A stretch of DNA of 64,000 nt from Wyeomyia smithii (lineage: Eukaryota > Arthropoda > Insecta > Diptera > Culicidae), in assembly GCF_029784165.1 (NCBI RefSeq), contig NC_073696.1, positions 84,749,215-84,813,214 on the forward strand. Reading direction: 5' to 3'. Shown one piece after another: positions 21,921-33,495 of the stretch; the first letter of the stretch is position 1, and the number at the start of each line of letters is the position of its first letter. A program made the translations under genes and the position numbers. The notes under the pieces are model-generated. The model worked only from the letters and a program-made list of their open reading frames with translations, was not told where the DNA came from and did no database searches.

Positions 21921-23605
21921 GCTCAGGAATGGACGGGAAAACACTAGCACGGGTGCTGCATTAGCCTATTTATTGATACCTGAATTGACGGCGCTTTCTC
22001 AGTTCCTCATGACAGGGCGGAAGGATGATGGCAGAAAGAACAAAAAGTAAGGCTTAAATAACATCTGTTGGTTTGAACAATCCCCGGACTGCAGTTCCCT
22101 ATCATGTCTTCGTAGGCGAGGGGCCGTAGATTGCTTTACACTGCACAGTTGGAATACCACCACTGCCGCATGACACACGGATCATAAATTTTCAATTTTA
22201 TCGATGGAAATTCAATTAAAGTGGGAGTCAACAATCAGTCCGCTGTTTGTAAACACTCGACCCGCAATTTATGGATGGTGGAATCGTTCGTCCGGTCAAG
22301 TATTACTCCGGTTACTTAATATCAGCTTATCTCATTCTAATGGTTCGCGTTCGGTCGCAAAGCTGGATGAGAATTGTTATTACCTTTCACCTGATGCTGA
22401 AACGAGTATGTTGATTATAGCTATCAGGTTTAATGGCAGGAGCGATAACTTGGGAAAAACTGAAAACAGTGAACTTTACTACTACCGTTCTGTATATGCC
22501 GTATCGAAAAACGGAGACAACGATTAAAGTGAGTGTTATAATAAACTTTAATTCATCCTGATGTCGGGACAAAGGAGAATTCTTTTAAGTTCTAGTGGAC
22601 ATTTTGCCAGATAAACGCTCAATTCGGGTTTGCAATTACAAACTGCCGTTCGTGGATATTGTTATACCAATTAACCACCAACGTTTCTGTGCATTGCCTT
22701 GTTTTTGCTAGGTGTAAATCAAACGACTGCGATAAAAATGTATATCAAACCAATTAAAAAAGAATAAACATCAAATCGATCATCGTGCATATACCGTACT
22801 GAATTAATAACAGGACTTTCCCTATCGATTCACAATGAAACGTTAAAACCGATTTCTCAAAAAAGAACATTTGCCCCGACAGTTGTAGGAGTCCTGTCGA
22901 CGTTATCCGTTAAATATATGAGCGTCAATAGTAGGGGAAAATTGGCTGAGCAATACCGTCGATTTCCCGTACCAGGCTATTCTAACCGAAGAGGATCTTA
23001 CCCTCTTTATTAGACTGAAACTTTTTTTTTTCGATCCATATTCAACCATAATTAGGTACCTCCACCACACTCAGTAAGAAAAATTAAAACACGTAATGCA
23101 GTTGCTTCACAACCCAAACAACGGTTTTACCTTCATGAATTTTAAACAGAATTATACAAACGATCCACCACTGGGGACGTAAAGAGACCATAAAGCACAT
23201 CAACCGTAACGTTCCTCAAGCTGGCGGTCTGGAATTGAAATTGTTTGCCACAGGATAATCTTTATTTCTTCATGAAGCCATTAGCTTATTTGGCTATGAC
23301 TCGAGTAACAAAAGGAGAAAGGTGATTTTAAGCGTAACAAAGAAAGCATGCAATCAGTGTCTTTCCCCGCTCGGATGAAAATCGTCTCGGAAATTTACCA
23401 AAGCCGGGGCTTGCAAAACAATAATACACCACCCACACAGTGTTTAAATTGTAGCGCAATTTTCTGAATTGCTTGGGACACTCTTCCTGTTTAATGTAGA
23501 GTCTAAACGGAGACGAAATCGACAGCTGACTGAATATTACTATATAATTCATAATTCCTATTTTCAAGCAATCAAAAACGACAACAGCGCTCAAATGTGC
23601 TTACC
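21921..23605. other. Stretch without recognisable gene
   Basis: Open frames such as 22204-22527 (+, 107 codons) show no recognisable motif, signal peptide or splice context. Nothing else was seen. Confidence 0.45.
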
Positions 23606-23620
23606 TAATTGTTATGAATA

Positions 23621-23654
23621 CAGTGCGTCTTGAACTGTCCTACAGATCAGACGT
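23621..23654 (+). promoter_or_regulatory. Internal Inr + DPE promoter of the Jockey element
   Basis: The element starts C-A-G-T. Taking the A at 23622 as +1, the hexamer agacgt (23649-23654) falls at +28 to +33, the position and consensus of the downstream promoter element in Drosophila jockey. There is no TATA box, as expected for a promoter that must be carried inside the transcript. Confidence 0.6.
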
Positions 23655-23821
23655 TTTTTCGGTTGCTTGTGGACTGGTCTTTGACTGCCTATAGCTTCAA
23701 AGTTTGTGTTTTGTCAGTGTGTCTTTTAAAGACTACCTGAAAGTTATTTCCCATCAGTCTTTCTCAAGACTACCTACTTTTAAATTTAACATTTGTTTTA
23801 ACTTTTTTCGTATCACCTGAA

Positions 23822-25144
23822 ATGGCTGGACGGAAAAAGAAACCTCGCATCGCTGCGGGGAGGAAAAGAGAGGCATCTCTTTCTGACACATCGAGTGTCT
23901 GAAGTGACAATCCTTTTGATATTTTGCCTGAGCAAGAAGCTGGTGAAATGGAAGTTACCAATAATGAAACTATACAAAATATAAAATCTTTAAAAAAGGA
24001 GAAAGTTCCACCTATTGTGGTAACTATTTCTTCTGAATTTAATATATTCAAAAAGGAACTTTCAACGTTTGTTTCTGACGTTAAAGTTACCTATCAAATT
24101 GGCCGTAGAGGTGAATGCCGCTTATTAGCCGACTCAGCAAAGGGTCGTGATCGTCTTGTTCAGTATTTAACTGACAAGATGTACAAATTTTTTACATATG
24201 ACACCAAGAACGCCAAGCCGTTCAAGGTTGTCTTGAAAGGTCTCACCAACGATCAAACCGTTGATGAGATCAAACTTACTTTAACAGAATTACTTGGCAT
24301 AGCCCCTACCCAAGTAATTCTAATGAAACAAAAATCACGAGGCGAAAACAGTCAGAGAACTGGAATTTCCCTTGTTAATTATTTAATTCATTTTAACCGC
24401 AATGAGGTTAACAACTTAAAATTTTTTGAAAAAGCACATGCTTTGTATAATGTGCGTGTAAAGTGGGAAACTTATAGGAAGTATGGCGGAGGTGAAAAGC
24501 ATATCACCCAATGCCGTACTTGCCAACGTTATGGCCATGGTTCCAAATTCTGTAACATGGACCAAAAATGTCTTAATTGTGGAGACTCTTCTCACAAAAA
24601 GGACACATGTCCTGTGAAAGAGAGTAAAAATTTTCGCTGTGCGAATTGTAACGGCAACCATATGTCAAATTTTTATCAATGCCCAGTCCGTTTAGCAATT
24701 GTTAAGGCAAGGCAAGGTAAACAAAATTCAATTTCTCAATTAAAACCAACTTCAAAACAAAATTCTCCAAGCGTACCAGTGACGTATAGTTTACCTACTC
24801 CTTTGCATACCCGTTTAACTTATGCACAGGTTACAGGTAGTTCGAACATTATACCGCCTAGTGTTGGTAGTTCGAAAAAAACCGTTAATATGGGTAAGCA
24901 AAACAGGCTAGAAAATAATTGTACACCTATCACTCCAGCTAATATTGCTGCCGAAAATATTTTTTCTAATGTCAACTGCCTGGGGCCTATTACGGCAGGT
25001 AAACTTTCTTTTTTGCAACAGGCAATGTTCGATCTTATGAACGCCATGTTGCAGGCAAAATCAATGTTTGAAGCCATTCAAATAGGCACAAATTTTACTA
25101 TTAAAATTGTTTCTAATTTAAAATTTAGCAATGATTTTAAATAA
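23822..25144 (+). pseudogene. Jockey ORF1 (gag-like RNA-binding protein), one premature stop
   Basis: The first ATG of the frame is at 23822 (MAGRKKKPRIAAGRKRE, strongly basic), but a TGA at 23900-23902 interrupts it after 26 codons. The frame is then open for 406 codons from the next ATG at 23924. Counted from that Met, the C-terminal half holds three zinc knuckles: CRTCQRYGHGSKFC (197-210, CX2CX4HX4C), CLNCGDSSHKKDTC (216-229) and CANCNGNHMSNFYQC (239-253). ORF1 proteins of this clade bind the element RNA and form the ribonucleoprotein that is carried to the nucleus or telomere. A Met restart at 23924 could still make a protein lacking the basic tail. Confidence 0.85.
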
Positions 25145-27791
25145 AACAATTAAAATATTAAATTGGAATGCTCGCTCATTGAAGGCCAATGAGAATGAGC
25201 TTTTTAACTTTTTAACAGTAAATAATGTGCATATTGCAATTATTACTGAAACATTTTTGAAACCTAACATAAAATTAAAATATGATCCCAATTACGTGGT
25301 TCATAGATATGATAGGATTCAGGGTTCCGGCGGTGGAGTTGCAATTGTTATTCATCGCCGAATCAAACATCGTGCTCTTCCCCATCTTGAGACGAAAGTT
25401 ATTGAAACTTTGGGAATTGAAGTTCAAACTGAACTTGGGATTTTATTTATTGCCGCAGCATATTTACCATTTCAATGCACACGCGAGCTCAAAAATTATT
25501 TTAAAGGTGATTTACAAAAACTCACCAGAAATCGTTCGAAATTTTTCATAATCGGCGATTTTAACGCTAAACATCGTTCATGGAATAATTCTCAAAGTAA
25601 TTCCAATGGCAAAATTTTATTCAACGATTGTTCTTCAGGATACTATTCTATTTTGTCTCCGAATAGTCCTACATGCTTTTCTTCTGTAAGAAACCCTTCA
25701 ACTATTGATTTGGTGCTTACAGATCAAAGTCATGTATGTAGTGATTTGATCACACATGCTGACTTTGATTCTGACCATCTTCCAATAACTTTTTCTTTAT
25801 CACATGAATCAGTTTTAAACCCTATGAGCTCTGTTTTTAATTATAACAAGGCTAATTGGAAAAGATACAAAACTCATATTGAGAGAAATTTCAATAATGA
25901 GCTTGATTTGCAAAACGAAGTGAATATTGATTCCGCTTTGGAAGCATTAAAATGTGCAATTGTTGGTGCCAGGAATTATTCTGTTTCAAAGGCTCAAGTG
26001 AAATTTTATTCACCAATAATTGACGAAAATCTTCAACTTCTAATTCGTTTGAAAAATGTCCGCAGACGTCAATATCAACGTTCTCGTGACCCTGTTTTTA
26101 AAACTATTTATAAAGATTTACAGAAAGAGATTAAACATAGATTTACTCTTCTGAGAAATCAAAATTTTGAGACTAAAGTTGAAAAATTGAAACCATATTC
26201 AAAACCATTTTGGAAGCTGTCGAAGATTCTTAAGAAACCTTCAAAGCCTATTCCAGTTTTAAAAGATGGTGAACGTTTTCTTGTATCCAATGAACAAAAG
26301 GCTCAAAGACTTGCTCAGCAGTTTGAGAGTGTTCATAACTCAAATTTGAATTTTGTGAGTCCAATTGAAAATGAAGTCACACGTCAATTTGATTTAATTT
26401 CTTCCCAGAATTTTTTACCTGCAGAAATAATTGAAACTAACTTGAATGAGATTAAATCAATTATTAAAAATTTCAAAAATATGAAAGCACCTGGTGACGA
26501 TGGAATCTTTAATATACTAATCAAACATCTCCCTGAGAGCACAATGGAATTTTTAGTGAAAATTTTCAATTGCTGCTTCAAAATTGCATATTTTCCCAAA
26601 TTATGGAAAAATGCAAAAATCACTCCCATTTTAAAACCGGATAAGAACCCAGCTGAAGTTTCAAGTTATCGACCAATCAGTTTGCTTTCTTCAAAAAGTA
26701 AACTGTTTGAGAGAATTATTCTTAACAGAATGATGTCACACATCAACGAAAATTCAATTTTTGCAAATGAACAGTTTGGATTTCGCCATGGGCATTCCAC
26801 AACTCATCAATTGCTCAGAGTTACTAATATGATACGAGCTAACAAATCTGAAGGTTATTCCACTGGAGCTGCTCTTTTAGACATAGAAAAAGCATTCGAC
26901 AGTGTTTGGCATAAAGGTTTGATTGCGAAATTGCAAACTTTTAATTTTCCAATTTTCCTAATCAAAATTTTGAAAAATTATCTTACTGATCGAACTCTGC
27001 AGGTTGTCTATCAGAATTCAAAATCTGATAGATTTCCTGTCAGAGCAGGTGTACCTCAAGGTTCAGTCTTGGGTCCAGTCCTGTACAACATATTCACTTC
27101 AGATCTTCCTGATTTGCCTCCAGGATGCACAAAGTCATTGTTCTGCGATGACACAAGCATTTCCGTAAAAGGAAAAAGTCTTCGTGTCATATGCAGTCGA
27201 TTGCAGAAAAGTTTAGATATTTTTTCTTCCTACTTGCAAAAGTGGAAAATCTCTCCCAATGCTTCTAAAACTCAAATGATAATTTTTCCGCATAAGCCTA
27301 GGGCTTCTTTCCTCAAGCCAAACAATAATCACGTTGTCAAGATGAATGGGGTTATTTTAAGTTGGTCCGACAAGGTTAAGTACTTGGGACTAATTTATGA
27401 TAAAAAACTTATTTTCAAAAAGCACATTGAGAGTATACAAGCCAAGTGCATCAAATATACGAGATGTTTATATCCTCTCATTAACAGGAATTCTAAACTT
27501 TGTTTAAAGAACAAACTTTTGATTTACAAACAAATTTTTAGACCAGCAATGCTTTATGCTGTACCGATCTGGTCAAGTTGCTGTTCAACAAGGAAGAAAA
27601 CGCTTCAAAGGATTCAGAATAAAATTCTGAAAATGATTTTGAAGCGTCCTCCTTGGTTTGGTACACTCGAATTACATAGACTTACTGGTGTTGAACCATT
27701 AGAAGCTATGTCAAATAAAATTATTAACAATTTTCGACAAAAATCGTTGCAATCCTCAATTGCTACGATAAGCTCTCTTTATAGCCAATAA
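25131..27791 (+). CDS. Jockey ORF2: APE endonuclease and reverse transcriptase, intact
   Basis: An 886-codon frame starting at an ATG that overlaps the end of ORF1 by 14 bases. Residues about 5-220 form the apurinic-type endonuclease: LNWNARSL, ITETFL, GDFNAKH near 142, and SDHLP near 214. Residues about 450-740 form the reverse transcriptase: YRPISLLSS, LLDIEKAFDSVW, AGVPQGSVLGP, and the catalytic box FCDD at 671-674. Most Jockey relatives have FADD or YADD, so Ala is replaced by Cys while both Asp remain. The C-terminal thumb ends SIATISSLYSQ. The protein nicks genomic DNA and primes reverse transcription at the nick. No RNase H domain is present. Whether the FCDD variant is active is unknown. 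Confidence 0.92.
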   Translation: MILNKTIKILNWNARSLKANENELFNFLTVNNVHIAIITETFLKPNIKLKYDPNYVVHRYDRIQGSGGGVAIVIHRRIKHRALPHLETKVIETLGIEVQTELGILFIAAAYLPFQCTRELKNYFKGDLQKLTRNRSKFFIIGDFNAKHRSWNNSQSNSNGKILFNDCSSGYYSILSPNSPTCFSSVRNPSTIDLVLTDQSHVCSDLITHADFDSDHLPITFSLSHESVLNPMSSVFNYNKANWKRYKTHIERNFNNELDLQNEVNIDSALEALKCAIVGARNYSVSKAQVKFYSPIIDENLQLLIRLKNVRRRQYQRSRDPVFKTIYKDLQKEIKHRFTLLRNQNFETKVEKLKPYSKPFWKLSKILKKPSKPIPVLKDGERFLVSNEQKAQRLAQQFESVHNSNLNFVSPIENEVTRQFDLISSQNFLPAEIIETNLNEIKSIIKNFKNMKAPGDDGIFNILIKHLPESTMEFLVKIFNCCFKIAYFPKLWKNAKITPILKPDKNPAEVSSYRPISLLSSKSKLFERIILNRMMSHINENSIFANEQFGFRHGHSTTHQLLRVTNMIRANKSEGYSTGAALLDIEKAFDSVWHKGLIAKLQTFNFPIFLIKILKNYLTDRTLQVVYQNSKSDRFPVRAGVPQGSVLGPVLYNIFTSDLPDLPPGCTKSLFCDDTSISVKGKSLRVICSRLQKSLDIFSSYLQKWKISPNASKTQMIIFPHKPRASFLKPNNNHVVKMNGVILSWSDKVKYLGLIYDKKLIFKKHIESIQAKCIKYTRCLYPLINRNSKLCLKNKLLIYKQIFRPAMLYAVPIWSSCCSTRKKTLQRIQNKILKMILKRPPWFGTLELHRLTGVEPLEAMSNKIINNFRQKSLQSSIATISSLYSQ

Positions 27792-28039
27792 GTTAGCAAT
27801 TAAGTTAGTTGTAAGTTTACTTCCCCTTTTCTGACAAGTAGGTTTAAATCCCTACGAATGATAAGTCCTAATTGCGAAAGCAAACAAATCCTAACAATTA
27901 AAATTACAAATTTCCAACAGTGTTGAGAAGTCACCATTTGTGATTGGACACACATACTCATTATTTACTAATATTTATCATAAATACTTAAGCTACTAAC
28001 AAATCCCCCCTTAAAAAAAAAAAATAATTGTTATGAATA

Positions 28040-28950
28040 TAATAATCGAAATCTTCTCGTCAAGGAAATGACAGTAAACTTAGTCGGCGTGGTGTTTATT
28101 AATTTACAAGAAAAAATCATCACATGCAAATTTGTTTAGTTTAATTTAAGTACCTCATGCACGCAATAATCTAGTAACGAATACCCCGTGTCTTTTCACG
28201 TTGCATAAAAAGGTGAATTAATAAGGATTTAAAAGTTTCTGATAATTAAATTTTTTTCTAATCTGTCGAGAGTAAAATTGCAGTTGGATTGCGAAGGAAC
28301 GGTGCGCAATCGCGGTACCTTGTCAGAGATATAATTTTTGATCAGAACTCAATTTATTTGATGAATTTCCTGGAGAGGGCTACCAAATGTCGTATCTGTT
28401 ACAATTATTCGTGTTAAAATTTTGTGGAAAACAAACCGTGGAATACGTATTTCATTGACTTTAGTGCAAAAATTACGTATTATTCGAACAGTTGAGAAAA
28501 CTCATAGGACGTCGATAGCGGTCCCGTAATTTCACTAAAACAAACTATGCTGAAGAATGGGCAGTACAAATACTACTGATATTGCATTTATAGTTGTCTT
28601 GAGAAAGCTCGCAAAAAAGCTATCGAGGGAAATAAAATTTAAATTTTTTTCGTTTATTCGTTTTTATCTTAAACTTAGATTCTATTGAACTATGAAAGTG
28701 CATGATTGTATTCGCTAAATTAATGGTTTCGACAAATTTACGGTGATTTTTTTTAGGCCATTTACTTGTACTGCATAAGTTTAAAATTTTGTGCAAAAGA
28801 GGTATTAAAGTACTACCCAATTCCAATTTGCACCAGGCTTCTTCCGTTCTCTTGATTTTTGCTCAAATTTCTTTCTCTACCTGCCAAGCCCCTTGAAGAA
28901 CTAGACTTTCTCCCACACAGAGTGAGTAATTATCCACATTTAGGCGTAGA
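28040..28950. other. Stretch without recognisable gene
   Basis: AT-rich flank of the Jockey insertion with short chance frames only. Confidence 0.5.
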
Positions 28951-28952
28951 GT

Positions 28953-29117
28953 ATTGGCCCTGACGACTCTGTTGATATTGGTTTGGTTTTTATTTGCGAA
29001 AGTGAAGGAGGGGAATATTTTTGCTTTTGTTTTCACACATAAATTGACAATTGCATATGAAAACTCGCGTAGGTGCGAACAGCCTTATAAATCTCTTTTA
29101 CTTGTGTCAGGGCCAAT
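28953..29117. repeat. Small inverted-repeat segment
   Basis: attggccctgac at 28953-28964 is the exact complement of gtcagggccaat at 29106-29117. The 165-bp unit may be a small MITE. No convincing target duplication was seen, so it is tentative. Confidence 0.35.
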
Positions 29118-29499
29118 TTCAGTCGCAGAGCTCCTTTTCACTCATCGCGTGTGAGGGGTAAACATTTGTTTGCTCTCTCAGTTTAAGAGGGAGTAGTGTT
29201 CGTTAGCATCTGGACAAATATCAAATTTAATATTATAGGAAGATTCACAACTCACCATGGGTGCGTATTCTGTAGAAAGTTCGACTTTATACTGTTTTTG
29301 TCGCACCCCAGAGCGATGAGAACGGTAACGCAATGCTAAGTTGATCGCCGAGTAATTTATTTCACTTTTCTTGCATGCGCGGATGAGCAATTTACAAGAG
29401 TTTCATTGGGTTTTTGCTCTGTCAAATTGGGAGCGTTTCTTTGTAAGAGAAACTATTACTCTGCGCTCTCTTTACAGCAGATGGTGTAATGCACTTTGA

Positions 29500-31130
29500 A
29501 TGTAAGCTCACAGTTGTTAAGAGGGAAGAAAACTGTTTTCTCTTTACGATGAAGATGAGCAAAACAAAGCGTGTTTGCACATGTATCACTGAACAGGAAT
29601 GGAACAAACACTGTGCAGCACAAACCACAAAAAAAAGTTATGTGTTGCCAAAATACGGCAGAGCTTTTTACTGGAGGAAGTGTTGCACCTACCGCTGATG
29701 CTGCCGCTATCGTAAAAGGCAACTTTTTACTTAAGGAAGTGCCTCTGTACCTAACGTTGAGGCTGCTACCACCACAACTGCTATTGGTATCCGCGGCAAC
29801 TGACGCTACTGGTACCCGCAAATATTAACTCTTCAATTAAGTATTTAATTTATCCTCAAAAGAAGAGTTTTTGTTCAATTTTATATCGGATATAATGCTG
29901 TTCGTATCTCTGTGTTATCCCCGACAGTAAGAATAAAGCATTCTTCCATAACACATTTTTCACCACTGTATTTTCATTGCCAGCATATCAGAACGTTTGT
30001 GTGTTGTCAGAATAAGGCAACTTTTAATTGAAGGGAGTGCTCGTCGTTGTACCTACTACTAATGCTGCCCGCTACCGTACAAAGGCAGCCATGCCGCTGC
30101 ACCAGCTGTCCCTTTCGCTGCTGATAGCCGTTGCTAAGTGAGGACTGTTGTAGCCGCTGATTTACTAGGTCCATAACTCTTTCGATCGTCTTGGGGAAAG
30201 CAATCATAAAAAGACCAATCATATCAATCAAGGTTCGATTATGCGTTTCGTTTGCAAGCAGTGTCGTTTGCAAACAGATAACAGAAGCTTTTGGGTGTTG
30301 CATATTGCTGAAGGATAAGAAAATTCAGTACGTTCTGAGGCATGGAGATGAAGTCGAATTAATAACTGTTCCAACATTCAAATTGAAGGGTAATAAATAA
30401 TCGAGAACAAATCAAATCTTCAATTAGGTATTAAATTTATCCTGAAAAGGACATCTTGTTGTTTAACTAAATAAGGGATATGATGTTTTTCGCATTATGA
30501 TGTTATCGCTGATAGTGCGAATAAGGCATTCATCTGATAACACAGTGGAAAGCTGTTTTCACAATGAAAATTTGATGGGCCATATATTTTGAATGCCAGC
30601 ATTCCAAAACGTTAGTGTGCCCGCTACCGCACAAAGGCAGCTTTTTACTAGAGGAAGTGCCGGTGCACTAGCTGGCCCTGCCACTGTTAATGCTGATACT
30701 CGCTGCAACTGCTACTGCTGCCTGACTGTTGTAGTCGCTGTCTAGAACTAATATGAAAAGTTTACTGTATTAGCTATCATATAGGCCAAATAGTACATTC
30801 CCGATTCACTCGGTTTATAACTCTGTCCACCGTGCTTGGGAAAGTAAGCAATAAGCGACTAATAAGAAGTCCAATTTTGCGTTCTGACAAGGCTTGATTT
30901 TCCAATCGATTGCTGCAAGAACGAAGGATCCATTGAAAACGAACCGATTTATGGGAATATGGCCGAACTTCCTGAGAGAGGTACTTCTACGTCAAAAATT
31001 CAATCTGAAAATTTCACGAGTCCATGCAAACAAACCATTCCCAAGAGACGCCCCTCAACTTTCCAACACTAGGAAAAATTCGGATGTTGCTTACAACACT
31101 GTAATATCATTGTTAGTGCGGCGGTGAAAT
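29500..31130. repeat. Dispersed repeat R1, copy 1 (internally repeated)
   Basis: Phrases such as ttttact-gaggaagtgcc, tcggatataatg, ggaaagctgttttcacaatg and gaatgccagcat-ccaaaacg recur within this stretch (around 29660, 29880, 30040, 30480, 30560, 30640). They recur again at 37370-37798 and its continuation at 39408-39570 and 42537-42640. The right part reads ccgtgcttgggaaagtaagc, then gacaaggcttga and cttcctgagagaggta. No coding function is recognised. I name it R1 here only for reference. Confidence 0.55.
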
Positions 31131-31149
31131 GGGGATCGAATATTTTTAC

Positions 31150-33200
31150 TGGGTATGTGCTCGAATATCAACACATCATAAATTCGAAACAATAATTTGT
31201 ACTTATCTTACTAAATCCATTGAAATCGCTGCGTATTTGAGCGCCCCCAAAGCCTGCAGTAACTAATCAGACGACTGGTGAAATAACACTCGAAATTTTT
31301 ACTAAGCTCACAATTCACACTCGCCGACGTTAGCTGTGCTGCCAACCGATTGATGATTTGAGATCTTCGGAAATTTCCATAGATCTAGTTTCTCTGTTGC
31401 ATGCTTGTCGATTGTTTTATCTCAAGTTTCAAACGATTTATGCAAAATAAAAAATGAACCAATTACTCTGCATATCACATGATATTAGATTATTAGGTGC
31501 CTATTTATATCCTCTTGAAAGACATTCGATTTTTTGGAAGAACAAATTTATTATCATCAGTTTTGCTGAAGACGCAGTACCTACTGATCAAACAACCCGT
31601 TTTGATTCTACAAATATTTTGCATTGTCAATGGACACTTGGATTACGAGATAATTCGAAATTTTGATCTAAGTTAGCACAAAATTCTTTATGACAGAGAG
31701 AATATTGGGCACATTTTAATATTTTTTGTAATAAACTTTCTCGTATAGAGTGCAAATAATTCTGATACAAGTTTCTACCAATAGTTGTCTCGTATTTATT
31801 AGAAACTGCATAGAAACTGCAAGAACTTTACCTAGAAGGGCAGTTAAGTACTTACCTGGAAGGGAAAAATGGATACAAAACGTGGGAGTTTCATAGAACC
31901 AGAATGAGCTATCATTGACAATCAATTTGAAGCAGATGAATAAATTTTTATTATTAGTGTGTGGATCATGTCAGCATACTTCACATTTGCGTTTCCTAAA
32001 TTTACGGCTTTGATCAGATTTCATTTTGAAACGGAAGAATCTCGTAACCAGTTTTACCAAATACTAAGTGTCACCCAAAGGTGCCAGATGTTTTGAAAAA
32101 AAAAAATGTCTACAGTTGCTCGAAAACCCGAAAAGCCTGCTTGAAATCCGGAATACTTAAACTCGAAAACTTAAGCAAGATGATCGAACCAAAACAACAA
32201 GCGATCATTGTAACACTCTGTACGTATTAATGTATGCATTCTATGAGTTTGTTTACGGTGCTCACTTGGAGCCCGATTTAATAGGTTGTTTGGTATTATC
32301 TATTACACCGTCCATAGACAAACCAAAAAAAAATTAGGGATGCTTTTTGAAAAGCATTTTCTAGAAGTTACAAAAGCATATAAAGTTTTGAAAAATGATT
32401 CATTACTTGTTTTAATATCAAAGGTCATATTTGTAACGAGGCACATCGACTGATTTCGGATAAGTTTCACCTGATTTATCTTGGTAATACTTTATGGAAA
32501 TTGGAGAACTAAGAGTAGATTAAACAGCCATTAGAAGCGGTTACTCACGCCTTTGTTAAAATACGATGATGTATGTTGTTTGTAAACTTTTAAGCTTCCA
32601 GCAACAGCATAGAAATATACAAACAACAATGGCATGAGTAACCACTTTTAATGGCTGTTCAATATTTTTTCTAAAAACTTCACCCATGATAAGATACACC
32701 AACAACCACAAAACCTTCCTAGAAGTCCCGTCCCGTCTGATACTTACCACATAATGCAATTAGCAGCTGTGAACGAGTGAATTTTTATACTTGCTTTCGA
32801 ATTAAGTAGTAAAAATAAAAAAAAAATTTTTTTCTTATTTAAATATTCAATTCTTCTAAGACATTCAACAAGGCTCATTCACAGTAAAAAAAAGGCTCAA
32901 TCATACTTCGATTATCGATGTATTTTTTCGAACAATATCCTTTCACCTCCGAACGCAACACATTTTATATTTATGTTTTAGTTTAATCTATCTCACCTAA
33001 TATAGGAGGATCATCAATTGCAAGCGTAACCTTCAAATTCCCGCGCCACACTTGAACCGTAGCACCAGCGTGACAGTCGTTTTGCGAATATCCATCGAAC
33101 AGTGAGGTGAAATGTTTACCCCCAAATGGCGGTCATCATCAATCATCTACAGCAGCTCAGTTTTTGCACCCTCAATTTAGCGAAAAAAATAAAACTCTTG
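31150..33200. other. Stretch without recognisable gene
   Basis: About 2 kb of AT-rich DNA. Open frames (31454-31666 +, 31716-31925 -, 32556-32759 -) have no motif I recognise. A segment near 32535-32650 contains a short inverted phrase (cagccattagaagcggttactca and its complement) but is not classified. Confidence 0.4.
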
Positions 33201-33234
33201 CTTGAACTCACGTTGCTTACATGTTTTTTGTTAA

Positions 33235-33495
33235 ATGAACTATAATTTTGTTTATTTCTTAGTTTGTTTATCCCTTTGCGTGCTATTATCAGGTTCTTTT
33301 ACACTTTACACTTTTTACACATTTACAAAGGGCGCCTGTCAGCAGCAACCTAGCTCTAATGGGTTTGGTAATTCAATTAGTGTGGGAAACCAAAATACAT
33401 TCGATAGAGCGTTCTGCATGCGTTGCGGAACTTTTGGCACAAATGCCGAGGCGACCACCCTGGAAGAGGCCTCTGGTTACGAGACCATTGATTAG
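33235..33495 (+). CDS. Candidate small secreted protein or terminal exon, unidentified
   Basis: An open frame of 86 codons. The first ~27 residues (MNYNFVYFLVCLSLCVLLSG) look like a signal peptide, and the remainder is Gly/Asn/Ser/Thr-rich with three Cys (GACQQ, FCMRCGT) and an acidic tail ending GYETID. The second half is distinctly GC-richer than its surroundings. An acceptor-like tract (ttttacacatttacaaag) sits just before GGC at 33330, so the real coding part may be only a 3' exon starting there and the apparent signal peptide could be intron sequence. No homolog comes to mind. It could also be chance. Confidence 0.35.
   Translation: MNYNFVYFLVCLSLCVLLSGSFTLYTFYTFTKGACQQQPSSNGFGNSISVGNQNTFDRAFCMRCGTFGTNAEATTLEEASGYETID

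Larger units (their letters stand above)
23621..28024 (+). mobile_element. Full-length Jockey-clade non-LTR retrotransposon (Juan-like)
   Basis: A 4.4-kb insertion with both ends defined by a perfect 15-bp duplication taattgttatgaata (23606-23620 and 28025-28039). It starts cagtgcgtc and ends in an A run (about 28013-28024). It holds two ORFs: a gag with zinc knuckles, and an APE endonuclease plus reverse transcriptase. There is no RNase H domain, as is usual in the Jockey clade. ORF1 has one premature stop and ORF2 is open throughout. The 15-bp perfect TSD and open ORF2 suggest a young insertion. Juan is the well-known Aedes/Culex representative; the family assignment is by memory. Confidence 0.9.

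Noticed and set aside
28953..29117. A microRNA-like hairpin
   Set aside because: Only the outer 12 bases pair well; the interior does not continue the stem.
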